DNA of 38,772 bases from positions 1 through 38,772 of the forward strand of contig JBBIJR010000030.1 in NCBI GenBank assembly GCA_037445875.1. Direction: 5' to 3'. Below are positions 1 through 6,905 of the stretch, piece by piece (the stretch's first letter is position 1; each line of letters begins with the position of its first letter). The translations under genes and the position numbers were made by a program. The notes under the pieces were generated by a model that saw nothing but the letters and a program-made list of their open reading frames with translations, was not told where the DNA came from and did no database searches. The stretch comes from JBBIJR01 sp037445875 (GTDB taxonomy: Bacteria > CLD3 > SB21).

Positions 1-153
1 CAAACCCAACCTTGCTGGGGCGGTGCGACGGCCGTTCCGCGGGATGTCGCATAACTCTTGTGTGAACGAAGGCGAATATGCGATTGCGGGTAAGCAACCA
101 TCGTAGGGGGATGGGCGAATGGTATTTTGCCCGCTCTATGTTTAAAGGGAACA

Positions 154-1029
154 TCATAGCCGATCCAGGGGACTCTTGATCCGGCTCAACGCGGTCTTCG
201 ACACATGCGTGTAAATCTCCGTCGTCTTGCTACTCTTGTGACCCAATAACTCCTGAATGTACCGCAAATCCGTCCCGTTCTCCAGCAGGTGCGTGGCAAA
301 ACTATGCCGCAATGAGTGCACCGTTACTCCTTTCTTGATGCCGGCCTTCTCCCTGGCGTGCTGGAATACGTTCTGGATCGAACGCTCATGATACCGCCGA
401 CCGCCCTCACCCTCGAATAACCACTTCCGCGGACGATAGGCGCGGTAATAGTCCCGCAAGATCTCCAATACCCGCTGGGACAATACCGTGACTCGGTCCT
501 TGCGTCCCTTGCCGTCACGCACAATCACCAACATGCGCTTGGAATCAATGTCCGTTGGCGTAAGTTTGCTCGCCTCGCTTACTCGCAAACCGGATCCATA
601 AATCAAACTCAACACCGCACGATGCTTCAGATTGGTCAGGCTGTTCAGAAGGTCCGCCACCTCGCGCTCCGACAACACGATCGGCAAACGCTTGTGACGC
701 TTGGGCCGGGGAATACTGCGGAAATCAATGTCGGACCGAGGGCAAACATACCTGAAGTAAAACTTCAAACTGCTTATCACCTGATTAATATACGTCTCCG
801 ACAACGTTGTCGTGGCGAGAAGAAACTCCAGATACGCACGCACGTCGGCAGAGGAGAGTTTGTGCGGAGGAACAAAACTCATGTAACTGAGGAACCGGGA
901 GAAGAGACTGGAGTAGGTCTTGATCGTGTGGTTGCTGTACCCTTTGAGGCGCAACATCTGCACCATCTCGGCCGTTATCCTGTTGCCGGCCGAAACCGCT
1001 GACCGCTGTGGAACTCCTTGATAGGCCAT
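154..1029 (-). CDS. Tyrosine recombinase (XerC/XerD-like site-specific integrase)
   Basis: A 291-aa tyrosine recombinase, which cuts and rejoins DNA through a covalent 3'-phosphotyrosine. Residues about 18-105 form the SAM-like core-binding domain, and the C-terminal half is the catalytic domain. All active-site residues are visible: R149 (GSGLRVSEA), K174 (DGKGRKDR), H238 and R241 (HSLRHSFATHLLENG), H264 (LLGHKSSKTT) and nucleophile Y273 (EIYTH). The RYIQELLGHKSSKTTEIYTHV-type block is typical of a large XerD/integron-integrase-like group common in Bacteroidetes and Chlorobi relatives. I do not see the extra helix insert that marks true integron integrases, and no attC-like cassette array follows. 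The start at 1029 has only a weak G-rich ribosome site; M22 is an alternative. It is probably a mobile-element or genome-plasticity recombinase rather than the chromosomal dimer-resolution XerC/D, though this cannot be excluded. Confidence 0.93.
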   Translation of the reverse strand: MAYQGVPQRSAVSAGNRITAEMVQMLRLKGYSNHTIKTYSSLFSRFLSYMSFVPPHKLSSADVRAYLEFLLATTTLSETYINQVISSLKFYFRYVCPRSDIDFRSIPRPKRHKRLPIVLSEREVADLLNSLTNLKHRAVLSLIYGSGLRVSEASKLTPTDIDSKRMLVIVRDGKGRKDRVTVLSQRVLEILRDYYRAYRPRKWLFEGEGGRRYHERSIQNVFQHAREKAGIKKGVTVHSLRHSFATHLLENGTDLRYIQELLGHKSSKTTEIYTHVSKTALSRIKSPLDRL

Positions 1030-1189
1030 CTCAAACCCCCAATAAGAAGTTCGGTGAACGGAATCAAAGAGACAGGGCTCTCCGATAGGGAGGCTGTCCT
1101 ATTCTACGAATGACAGGGACAGACTGCAAGAAGAAAATGAGACCTGATTGGTAACTCCCGCACCGCTCGTTCATCGGTGAGGCACACGT

Positions 1190-1552
1190 CTACTGCCTGA
1201 ACGTCAACAGCAGCTTGGCATACTTGCCCGGCTCGCCGCCCACGGTTATCGTGGCGTCGTACGCTTGCAAAGCCTCCGGAACCTGATCGGAGAGAGGCGG
1301 GAATTCCGCTCGATCGGTGAAAGCGGTGAAACCCATGAGATACCCACCGCCCCCGGTATTCAGCGAGATCTGCATCGGCTGCGTGGCAAGATGGGCGATG
1401 TAGTTCATGGCGTAGTTGATCACCTTGACCAGCGGTTTGTAGTCCTCCACTTCGATCCGGCAATCGAACTCCAGGGCCAGATTGGCCTCCATTTCCTTCT
1501 TTTCTTTGATCATCATGATCAGGTCCCGAAGGTCGATCGTTTCTTTGTCCAT
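1190..1552 (-). CDS. Hypothetical protein, 120 aa, possibly GHKL-ATPase-like fold
   Basis: The frame is open further upstream to 1699, but the start at 1552 has a clear AGAGGAG ribosome site about 6 bases upstream, giving a 120-aa soluble protein beginning MDKETIDLRDL. It starts with a charged helix (residues 8-25), followed by alternating strands and helices. Residues about 48-58 (PLVKVINYAMN) resemble the N-box helix of histidine-kinase ATPase domains, and the C-terminus (ITVGGEPGKYAKLLLTF) resembles the final glycine turn and strand of that fold. No nucleotide-binding G1/G2 boxes are visible, so any relation would be to a degenerate, non-ATPase member. I do not recognise the family with certainty. 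It lies between the recombinase and a small membrane protein, all on the same strand. Confidence 0.7.
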   Translation of the reverse strand: MDKETIDLRDLIMMIKEKKEMEANLALEFDCRIEVEDYKPLVKVINYAMNYIAHLATQPMQISLNTGGGGYLMGFTAFTDRAEFPPLSDQVPEALQAYDATITVGGEPGKYAKLLLTFRQ

Positions 1553-1732
1553 CGAAGCTCCTCTCTTGGTGGGCAGATGAAGAATACCGGAACAATACAG
1601 ACATAATCCGGACGGAGAATAGAAAAAAGGACCGAAACCCCCGAAAACGTCCGCCGGTTCGGCCCATATATGACCGGACGGTATCGTTCCCTGCGCCACG
1701 AAGCAGGGCCGCTCTATCTTTTTATGAACAGT

Positions 1733-1930
1733 CTAAGACGCCTGCTTCGGCTTGAAGAGCTTGTTCATCACCATTATGCTCGGGCAGATGCCGGTTACGG
1801 AGGCAAAGATCGACGCCGCAGCCGGAATGTAGAGCAGCCAGTGTACCTGTGAGAATCCGGTAAGGTAAATACCCAGCCACAACACGATGCCAAAGAACGC
1901 AAACCAGGCGCGCATAGCCATGGATGACAT
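1733..1930 (-). CDS. DUF2892 (YgaP-like) small inner-membrane protein
   Basis: A 65-aa protein with two transmembrane segments (about residues 6-24 and 29-47) joined by a short loop. A TGICPSIMVMNKLF segment follows the second helix, matching the TG-x-CP signature at the end of DUF2892/YgaP-type membrane domains. In other bacteria this module stands alone or is fused to a rhodanese domain and is linked loosely to sulfur metabolism; the specific role is unknown. The start at 1930 is preferred because a GAGAGGAG ribosome site sits 7 bases upstream. The in-frame ATG at 1936 would overlap that site too closely. No rhodanese gene is adjacent. Confidence 0.75.
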   Translation of the reverse strand: MSSMAMRAWFAFFGIVLWLGIYLTGFSQVHWLLYIPAAASIFASVTGICPSIMVMNKLFKPKQAS

Positions 1931-1978
1931 GAGCATACTCCTCTCTGTGACGGATGGGAAACACCAGTTTCTACACCC

Positions 1979-2009
1979 AATATAACGAAATTCTGCATGG
2001 ATACTGCAA
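1979..2009 (-). promoter_or_regulatory. Candidate promoter for the DUF2892 gene
   Basis: On the minus strand TTGCAG (2004-2009) and TATATT (1979-1984) form a sigma70-like pair with a 19-base spacer, about 50 bases upstream of the 1930 start. The spacer is longer than ideal, so support is modest. This 191-base intergenic region must also carry the divergent promoter of the gene at 2122, which I cannot place. Confidence 0.3.
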
Positions 2010-2121
2010 GTCCTTTCTTGCCCCTGTGAAGGGCTTCGACACGGAGACACGCGATGCACCACTTAGGCTTCATAAAATCAATGCGCGCGTGACGGGCACA
2101 TGTTTTGCAAGCAGTGAGGAC

Positions 2122-2643
2122 ATGGCACATACAATCATGAAAACACGATGGCTCATGCTCGCTTTCCTGGTGGCGGGCACCGTAGAGGCGCAGGATACCT
2201 TGCCGGCGGGTCAGGCGCGAGGTCCTTATCCGTACCCCCGCTTCTTGCTTGGCAGCAGTGTGGGCGCCAGCACGGACAAGGTGCTGCTGCTGCGCGGCCA
2301 ACTCACAATGCTCCGCGGCGACCGGCCGGTCGTGCTGCAACTCACCGGCGGCACCTATCCGATCGGCGACGACCGGACGTACTCATTCACAGAAATCGGC
2401 CTTCTCACCGGGCGCGCGTGGAAGTCGAGACATGTCCGGACCACCCTCGCGGCGGGCCTGTCGTACACGAGCCAGCGCTACGCAAAGGACGAAGACGCGT
2501 CGATCAAGGTGCATCATCTGATCGGCGTACCGCTGCAGGCGGAACTGCTATGGACACCGGGCCAGCACTTCGGGGTCGGATTCGGCATCGGCACAACTCT
2601 GCGCAAACTGTCGCCGGGCACGTCCGCGTTCCTTACGGTGTAG
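2122..2643 (+). CDS. Secreted outer-membrane-like protein, function unknown
   Basis: A 173-aa protein with an N-terminal signal peptide (hydrophobic core WLMLAFLVAGTVEA, probable cleavage before QDTLPAG). The rest is a run of alternating hydrophobic and polar segments rich in Gly, Thr and aromatic residues, as in small outer-membrane beta-barrels. The start at 2122 is chosen because GTGAGGA lies just upstream; an in-frame ATG at 2137 is an alternative closer to the signal peptide. The gene ends at TAG 2641-2643 without the terminal aromatic residue usual for barrel proteins. The same frame stays open beyond the stop, so the C-terminus may be truncated. No family is recognised. Confidence 0.6.
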   Translation: MAHTIMKTRWLMLAFLVAGTVEAQDTLPAGQARGPYPYPRFLLGSSVGASTDKVLLLRGQLTMLRGDRPVVLQLTGGTYPIGDDRTYSFTEIGLLTGRAWKSRHVRTTLAAGLSYTSQRYAKDEDASIKVHHLIGVPLQAELLWTPGQHFGVGFGIGTTLRKLSPGTSAFLTV

Positions 2644-2768
2644 CTGGGCTCTTTCCGGGAGCACATCCTCAAGCTCAAAGAATGGGTTCTTCTGCTGGCG
2701 CTGTCCGGTTTCTCTTTGCCTCTGGCGCCTCTTGCCGGACTGTCCGTGCATAGGAAGAGGAGAAGGTT

Positions 2769-2803
2769 CCCTTCCTTAGCAAGGAAGGGTCCGCCCCTTC
2801 CTT
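2769..2803. repeat. Tripartite repeat forming two mutually exclusive hairpins
   Basis: CCCTTCCTT occurs at 2769-2777 and again at 2795-2803. Its exact reverse complement AAGGAAGGG lies between them at 2781-2789. The central arm can pair with the left copy (9 bp, 3-base loop) or the right copy (9 bp, 5-base loop), but not both. No U-tract follows either stem, so a simple intrinsic terminator is not supported. It lies upstream of the mapped promoter for the 2948 gene, so it would act on transcripts reading through from upstream. Confidence 0.7.
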
Positions 2804-2869
2804 CCGCGGACCTTCTTAACCACGACGCTCCACTTCACGCGGACGCTGAGGGGTGGACATCGGGCCGTC

Positions 2870-2897
2870 TTGACTTCACGCCGTTCCCGGATATATT
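2870..2897 (+). promoter_or_regulatory. Sigma70-type promoter for the surface lipoprotein gene
   Basis: TTGACT (2870-2875) and TATATT (2892-2897) are each one substitution from consensus and are 16 bases apart. The predicted start of transcription, near 2904, gives a leader of about 45 bases ending in an AGGGAGGAG ribosome site before the ATG at 2948. Confidence 0.55.
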
Positions 2898-2947
2898 GGG
2901 TGAACCAATAATCCGGTTCCAACCCATAACATATCAAGGGAGGAGTT

Positions 2948-4861
2948 ATGAGACACATCCTACGCAAAGTGAAGCCGTGGACGGCCATTGTGTTGACGCT
3001 GGCGCTGATAGGCGTCCAGGCGTGCGACAGTGTGAACAAGGACGTCTCGTCCGAGAACCCCGATCCCCTGTCCCTGACGGGCACGATCCTGGGTAAGGTG
3101 CTGGACCGCTGCACGGGCGCGCCCATCGCCAATGTCCGCGTCTCCGTCGCCGGGAAGAGCGCGGTGAACAGCAACGCGAACGGGGAGTTCGTATTCCGCG
3201 ATGTGCCGGTGAATGCCGACTATACCGTCGGCGGAGCGGGCACGATCTGGGCCCAGTACACGATCCTGTTCGATTTCTCGAACTACAACACCGGTCAGCC
3301 GGACAGCCTGCAGTATCCGCAGTACGACCACTCGATGGTCGACGTGGCCTTCGTGGACCTCAACGACGGAGACAACGACGGCGGCGGCGGAGACGAATCC
3401 GGTTCCGGGCTGGACACGCCCGTGGAAGGACTTGTGTCGCACGTCCAGATTGAGATCGGAAAAGTCACTTCCCGGATCAGCGGCACGGTGGTCGACCTGG
3501 CGACGTACGCGCCCGCGGCCGGGGCGATCGTGTATCTGAAGAACGTCAACGCCATCGGCAACCTCGCCGCCATCGCCACCGCCGTGACCGACCAGAGCGG
3601 CGTCTACGAGTTCGACCGGGTGGAAAACGGCGAGACGTTCGTACTCGAGGCCTTCTCCAGCAATCAGGGCCTCTACGGCGCGCGGAACCTCACCGTGCCG
3701 TGCGGGCAGGATTTCTACACGAACCCCCAGGACACCTCGCGCCGCATCGTGATGAGCGACCGCGACAACGTGGCGCCGTTCGTGAGCGGCATTGCGCCGG
3801 CCAACAACGAAGACGTGGACGTGACCAATGACGTGCTGTTCGTCTACACGTTCTCCGAGCCGATCAAGCAGACGCCGTACACGAACACCTCGCTGCCCAA
3901 GGGGCACAATACGATCATCGACGACATCAACGTCAATTTCAACGGCCTGAAACGGACGGCGGGCCCGGTGCCGTTCACGGCCACGTGGAGTACCAACTTC
4001 GACCAGCTGACCGTTTTCGTTCGCGCCGCCGACATGGTGGGCGCGGCCCGGTATTCGGTCACGTACGCGGCCGGCATGGCTTCGAAGCTGACGGACGCGA
4101 AGGGCAACATCCTGAACAATGTGGCGACGCCCTTGGTGGGAGACTTCCTGAACACCGAGCCGCTGAATTTCACGACACGCGGCAACGCCAGTCCGCCGGC
4201 GGCACCGGTGCTCAAGCGTGACACGGTTCTCGTGCCCGTGACGTCCGTCAACTGGAACGGCGGATCGGTGCGGCTGAAGTGGACCGTGGACGAATCCCAG
4301 GTGCACGTGCGGCACTTCAACCTGTTCAAGAAGATCGGCGACGGGCCGTTCGACCTGCTATCCACCAACGTGCGCTCCATCGACACGACGGTGACCGTGG
4401 GCGCCAACGATCTGCACTCGGGCGGCCAGGATCCGTGGGCATCGCAGGCAGTCCATTACTACGTTCAGGCGGTAAGCGTGAACCTCGTTCCGGGTCCGGC
4501 GAGCAACGTGATCTCGGTCGTGGACCAGGTGCGGCCGACGCTGACCAATGCCGTGATCAACAACCCGGGCGGCTCGACGACCTACGATTACGTCTACATT
4601 CTCTTTAGCGAGCCGCTCAACATCACGACTGCGGAAACGGCGAGCAATTACTCGATATCGGATAATAACGCGACGCCGGCCAACGTTCGTGACGTCACCT
4701 ACCTCGGGTTCGACAACGTCTTCCCGGGCGGGGCGGGGTACAAGGTGCGGATCACCGTGGACAACGGTTCCGTCGTGCCGGGCGAGGTGCTGACCGTCAG
4801 CAACGTCCAGGATCTACGGGGCAATTCCATGGACACGAACGCAAACACGTTCACGTTCTGA
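2948..4861 (+). CDS. Multidomain surface lipoprotein (CarboxypepD-reg, SbsA-like Ig, FN3)
   Basis: A 637-aa exported lipoprotein. The signal peptide ends in a lipobox-like VQAC with lipidated C26. Residues about 42-100 and 170-240 are two carboxypeptidase-regulatory-like beta-sandwiches (ILGKVLDRCTGAPIANVRV; SRISGTVVDLATYAPAAGA), separated by an acidic Asp/Gly-rich stretch near residues 138-152. Residues about 275-405 form a bacterial Ig-like SbsA domain (VAPFVSGIAPANNEDV, FSEPI). About 415-525 is fibronectin-III-like, and about 528-637 a second SbsA-like domain (ILFSEPLNITT, ending in a RGNSMD motif). There is no enzymatic motif; the architecture suggests a cell-surface adhesion or structural protein. 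It has its own promoter and is followed directly by a strong terminator, so it is a single-gene transcription unit. Confidence 0.85.
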   Translation: MRHILRKVKPWTAIVLTLALIGVQACDSVNKDVSSENPDPLSLTGTILGKVLDRCTGAPIANVRVSVAGKSAVNSNANGEFVFRDVPVNADYTVGGAGTIWAQYTILFDFSNYNTGQPDSLQYPQYDHSMVDVAFVDLNDGDNDGGGGDESGSGLDTPVEGLVSHVQIEIGKVTSRISGTVVDLATYAPAAGAIVYLKNVNAIGNLAAIATAVTDQSGVYEFDRVENGETFVLEAFSSNQGLYGARNLTVPCGQDFYTNPQDTSRRIVMSDRDNVAPFVSGIAPANNEDVDVTNDVLFVYTFSEPIKQTPYTNTSLPKGHNTIIDDINVNFNGLKRTAGPVPFTATWSTNFDQLTVFVRAADMVGAARYSVTYAAGMASKLTDAKGNILNNVATPLVGDFLNTEPLNFTTRGNASPPAAPVLKRDTVLVPVTSVNWNGGSVRLKWTVDESQVHVRHFNLFKKIGDGPFDLLSTNVRSIDTTVTVGANDLHSGGQDPWASQAVHYYVQAVSVNLVPGPASNVISVVDQVRPTLTNAVINNPGGSTTYDYVYILFSEPLNITTAETASNYSISDNNATPANVRDVTYLGFDNVFPGGAGYKVRITVDNGSVVPGEVLTVSNVQDLRGNSMDTNANTFTF

Positions 4862-4879
4862 CGCACAGCGTTCGGCCGT

Positions 4880-4918
4880 AAAAACAAAAGCTCCGGAGGG
4901 TCCGGAGCTTTTGTTTTT
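4880..4918. terminator. Strong rho-independent terminator, probably bidirectional
   Basis: A perfect 18-bp inverted repeat (4880-4897 with 4901-4918) around a GGG loop. The core is GCTCCGGA/TCCGGAGC, with an A-rich left arm and a T-rich right arm (CTTTTGTTTTTT). A U-tract is therefore available on both strands. It lies 19 bases after the + strand lipoprotein and also just beyond the minus-strand gene ending at 4955, so it can end both convergent units. Confidence 0.92.
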
Positions 4919-4954
4919 TATGCTTCGGCGAGGATCGTCCCGACAGGTCCATCG

Positions 4955-5575
4955 CTACCGTCTGAGCGACACACCAAAGCCGATCTGCCAGTAGTGGCCC
5001 TCATCCCCGGGATTGAACAGGTAACCGATCTCCGGGCGAAACACCCAGCGGGTCAGGTCGGCGCTCAGTCCGAGCCCGATGTTCAGAGCGATCAGATCGT
5101 CCTAGTCGCGGTCGGTAAAAATCATGTAGCGGGAACTTGCGCTGGCTTCGAAATTGCCGGTCACTGGATACGTCACGACCAATCCGGGGCTGACATGAAA
5201 ACTCTCTTCTTCCTGAACATTCTCGCCGAAATACAGGGCAGCGGGTACGATGAGGGAGAGTCTGTCCTCGATGATCATGAACTTCGGTTCGACGGCCATG
5301 AAATTGTAGTCCTCCTTCGTTCCATCGACGTAGACACGCGCGTACCGAAAACCGATGTCGCTGCGTTCGGTCATGCCTGCACGCAATTGAGCCTCGTAGG
5401 CGGCATTGATCGTCTCGCTGTTGCCTTTATACGACCACGTATTGGACGAATAGCTTGCGGTACCCTCAAAGTGTCCCGGTTCGATCGTCCTGGCCGACTG
5501 AAACGATGAATAGGCATAACAACCGGACAGCGACAGTACGGTCGCCATCTGGAGGAAAACGAGAAGTTTGTTCAT
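4955..5575 (-). pseudogene. Lipoprotein/beta-barrel protein interrupted by an in-frame amber codon
   Basis: Start at 5575 with an AAGGAG ribosome site. The frame codes a lipoprotein signal (MNKLLVFLQM..., lipobox LSGC, C18), then beta-strand-rich sequence, up to a TAG at 5102-5104 after about 157 codons. The same frame continues for another 49 codons (DDLIALNIGLGLSADLTRWV..., then FRPEIGYLFNPGDEGHYWQIG) to a natural TAG at 4955-4957. The post-stop part has the amphipathic strand pattern and Gly/aromatic content of a barrel C-terminus, so the intact product would be about 206 aa. A single TAC or TAT (Tyr) to TAG change explains it. It could be a real nonsense mutation or a base-call error beside the assembly gap. 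Function unknown; probably an envelope-anchored outer-membrane protein. Confidence 0.75.
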
Positions 5576-5734
5576 AATGCTCCTTGATGAGGAAGTCGAT
5601 TGCGGGACACAGAAGGGCATTGGATCGGTCACACCGAGATGAACAGGCCGTCCCGAGACATTCATTCATTTAAGCTACGCTGTGCCGAATCGGTTCGCAG
5701 GTGCGGTTTCGGTTGGACGGAAAAAGAAAACCTG

Positions 5735-5763
5735 TTGCTTCTTTATCGCAAATCCATTAATAT
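5735..5763 (+). promoter_or_regulatory. Candidate sigma70-type promoter of the nuo operon
   Basis: TTGCTT (5735-5740) and TAATAT (5758-5763) with a 17-base spacer, upstream of nuoA and just before the assembly gap. The rest of 5576-5734 is the divergent upstream region of the minus-strand lipoprotein gene and shows no coding frame. Because unknown sequence may lie in the gap, the link to nuoA is an inference. Confidence 0.45.
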
Positions 5764-5820
5764 GTAGCCGCTTTTGACTACCCCCGACCCCCTGATCGAA
5801 CTTCCACGGGGCGGTTTCAC

Positions 5821-5841
5821 NNNNNNNNNNNNNNNNNNNNN
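5821..5841. other. Assembly gap (21 Ns)
   Basis: Twenty-one consecutive Ns, 34 bases upstream of the nuoA start. Its true size is unknown, so missing sequence, possibly including genes, could lie here. Any open frame that appears to cross it is unsupported. Confidence 0.99.
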
Positions 5842-5875
5842 AAAAAAGTAACAAAGCTCCCCGGATGAGGTGATC

Positions 5876-6289
5876 ATGGCTCCGCCGCATGTGCTGTCCG
5901 TCCTGACCGACCTGCCTCAGACCGTTCATGAAAGATATTTCCCGGTTTTGGTTCTGATGATCGTGGCCGCGCTCATCCCGATCGCGATCCTCATCATCAC
6001 GCACATCCTGGGCCCCCGCAAACCGAGCGAACGCAAGCTTTCGACGTACGAATCCGGCATGCCGCCGGTCGGCAACGCCCATCCGCGCTTCTCGGTCAAG
6101 TTCTACATCATCGCCATGCTGTTCATCCTGTTCGACATCGAGGTTGTGTTCATGTATCCGTGGGCCGTCGTGTACAAGCAATGGATCGCGGCGAGCAGTT
6201 TCATCCTGGTCGAGGGCCTCGTTTTCATCGGTATCCTGCTCGTCGGTTACGTCTATGCCTGGAAGAAAGGCGCCCTGGAATGGGAATAA
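5876..6289 (+). CDS. nuoA: NADH-quinone oxidoreductase subunit A
   Basis: A 137-aa inner-membrane subunit of respiratory complex I with the three expected transmembrane helices. The conserved loop after helix 1 (STYESGMPPVGNAHPRFSVK) and the FYIIAMLFILFDIEVVF segment are diagnostic; the loop takes part in quinone-site conformational coupling in NuoA/ND3. The ATG at 5876 is preferred over the GTG at 5870 because GATGAGG ends 5 bases before it. It is the first gene of the operon, and nuoC follows after only 15 bases where nuoB is normally found. Confidence 0.97.
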   Translation: MAPPHVLSVLTDLPQTVHERYFPVLVLMIVAALIPIAILIITHILGPRKPSERKLSTYESGMPPVGNAHPRFSVKFYIIAMLFILFDIEVVFMYPWAVVYKQWIAASSFILVEGLVFIGILLVGYVYAWKKGALEWE

Positions 6290-6304
6290 CGAAGGGCATT
6301 TTCC

Positions 6305-6820
6305 GTGGCCGCTAAAACGAACTCCGACCATTCGGTCACCCTCGACAAGCTCAAGAGCCGGTTTTCGGACGCGGTGCTGAAGAGCGACACGTTCCGCAAT
6401 GAGCTGACCGTGACCGTCCGAAAGGAACGGATCGCGGAGATTTTGCAGTTCCTGAAAGAGGACTCCGAATTGTCCTACGACTATCTGGTGGATGTGACGG
6501 CGGTCGATTGTCTTAGAATGGAAGCGAGTCCCCGTTTTGCCGTGGTCTATCATCTGCGTTCCATGAAATACGGCCGGCGCGTGCGCATCAAGGCCCCCGT
6601 GTCGGAGCAGGATGCCCGGATCGAAAGCGTGTGCGCGCTGTGGAAGTCGGCCAACTGGCTGGAGCGCGAGACCCACGAGATGTACGGCATCGTCTTCGAC
6701 CGTCACCCGGATCTGCGGAGACTGTTGACGCCGGAGACGTTCAAGGATTACCCCCTTCGCAAGGATTATCCCCTCCAAGGCAAGGGGGAGCGCGAAGCGC
6801 TGCTGCCGGAGGGATCGTGA
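6305..6820 (+). CDS. nuoC: NADH-quinone oxidoreductase subunit C
   Basis: A 171-aa 30-kDa subunit of the hydrophilic arm of complex I, which packs against NuoD and NuoI. The family signature is present near the C-terminus (NWLERETHEMYGIVFDRHPD, then RRLLTPETFKDYPLRKDYPL). The start is GTG at 6305 with GAAGGG 8 bases upstream. It is a separate gene, not the NuoCD fusion of enterobacteria. It follows nuoA directly, so nuoB is not in its standard slot. Confidence 0.97.
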   Translation: MAAKTNSDHSVTLDKLKSRFSDAVLKSDTFRNELTVTVRKERIAEILQFLKEDSELSYDYLVDVTAVDCLRMEASPRFAVVYHLRSMKYGRRVRIKAPVSEQDARIESVCALWKSANWLERETHEMYGIVFDRHPDLRRLLTPETFKDYPLRKDYPLQGKGEREALLPEGS

Positions 6821-6905
6821 TCGCGCGGATCCTCGCCGTGCGATCGTTGGTTTCACCCGTTTCGACATCAGAGGCCATGAAGGCCGCTAATAAAGGGATG
6901 GACGT

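Larger units (their letters stand above)
2644..2947. other. Intergenic region with competing hairpins and a promoter
   Basis: About 300 bases without a supported gene. The first 120 bases keep an open frame after the upstream stop, but nothing in it looks coding. The middle holds a direct/inverted repeat able to form two alternative hairpins (2769-2803). A second inverted repeat, GGTCCG (2788-2793) with CGGACC (2807-2812), overlaps it. The last 80 bases hold the promoter and ribosome site (AGGGAGGAG, 2938-2946) of the lipoprotein gene at 2948. Confidence 0.6.

Noticed and set aside
47..83. An inverted repeat TCGCATA/TATGCGA with a 23-base loop downstream of the recombinase gene, considered as an att or attC site; a second stem at 113-132 was considered as a terminator.
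   Set aside because: The arms are only seven bases, there is no R''/L'' box pair or second copy in the window, and the second stem lacks a T-run on the relevant strand.
154..1029. Assigning the recombinase as the chromosomal XerC or XerD.
   Set aside because: No dif-like site or typical xer neighbourhood is visible, and the motif block fits mobile integrase relatives equally well, so no gene symbol was given.
1104..2062. A cassette array or integron following the recombinase.
   Set aside because: The small genes are on the same strand but are not separated by repeated recombination sites; their promoters and ribosome sites look independent.
2641..5104. Genome-wide amber recoding suggested by two in-frame TAGs with plausible continuation.
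   Set aside because: TAG ends nuoN, glutaminase, the M28 gene and the 120-aa gene at natural positions with no homologous continuation, so TAG is a normal stop here.
5675..6868. A minus-strand open frame that runs through the N gap.
   Set aside because: It only stays open because the Ns are translated as unknown, and it is antisense to nuoA and nuoC.
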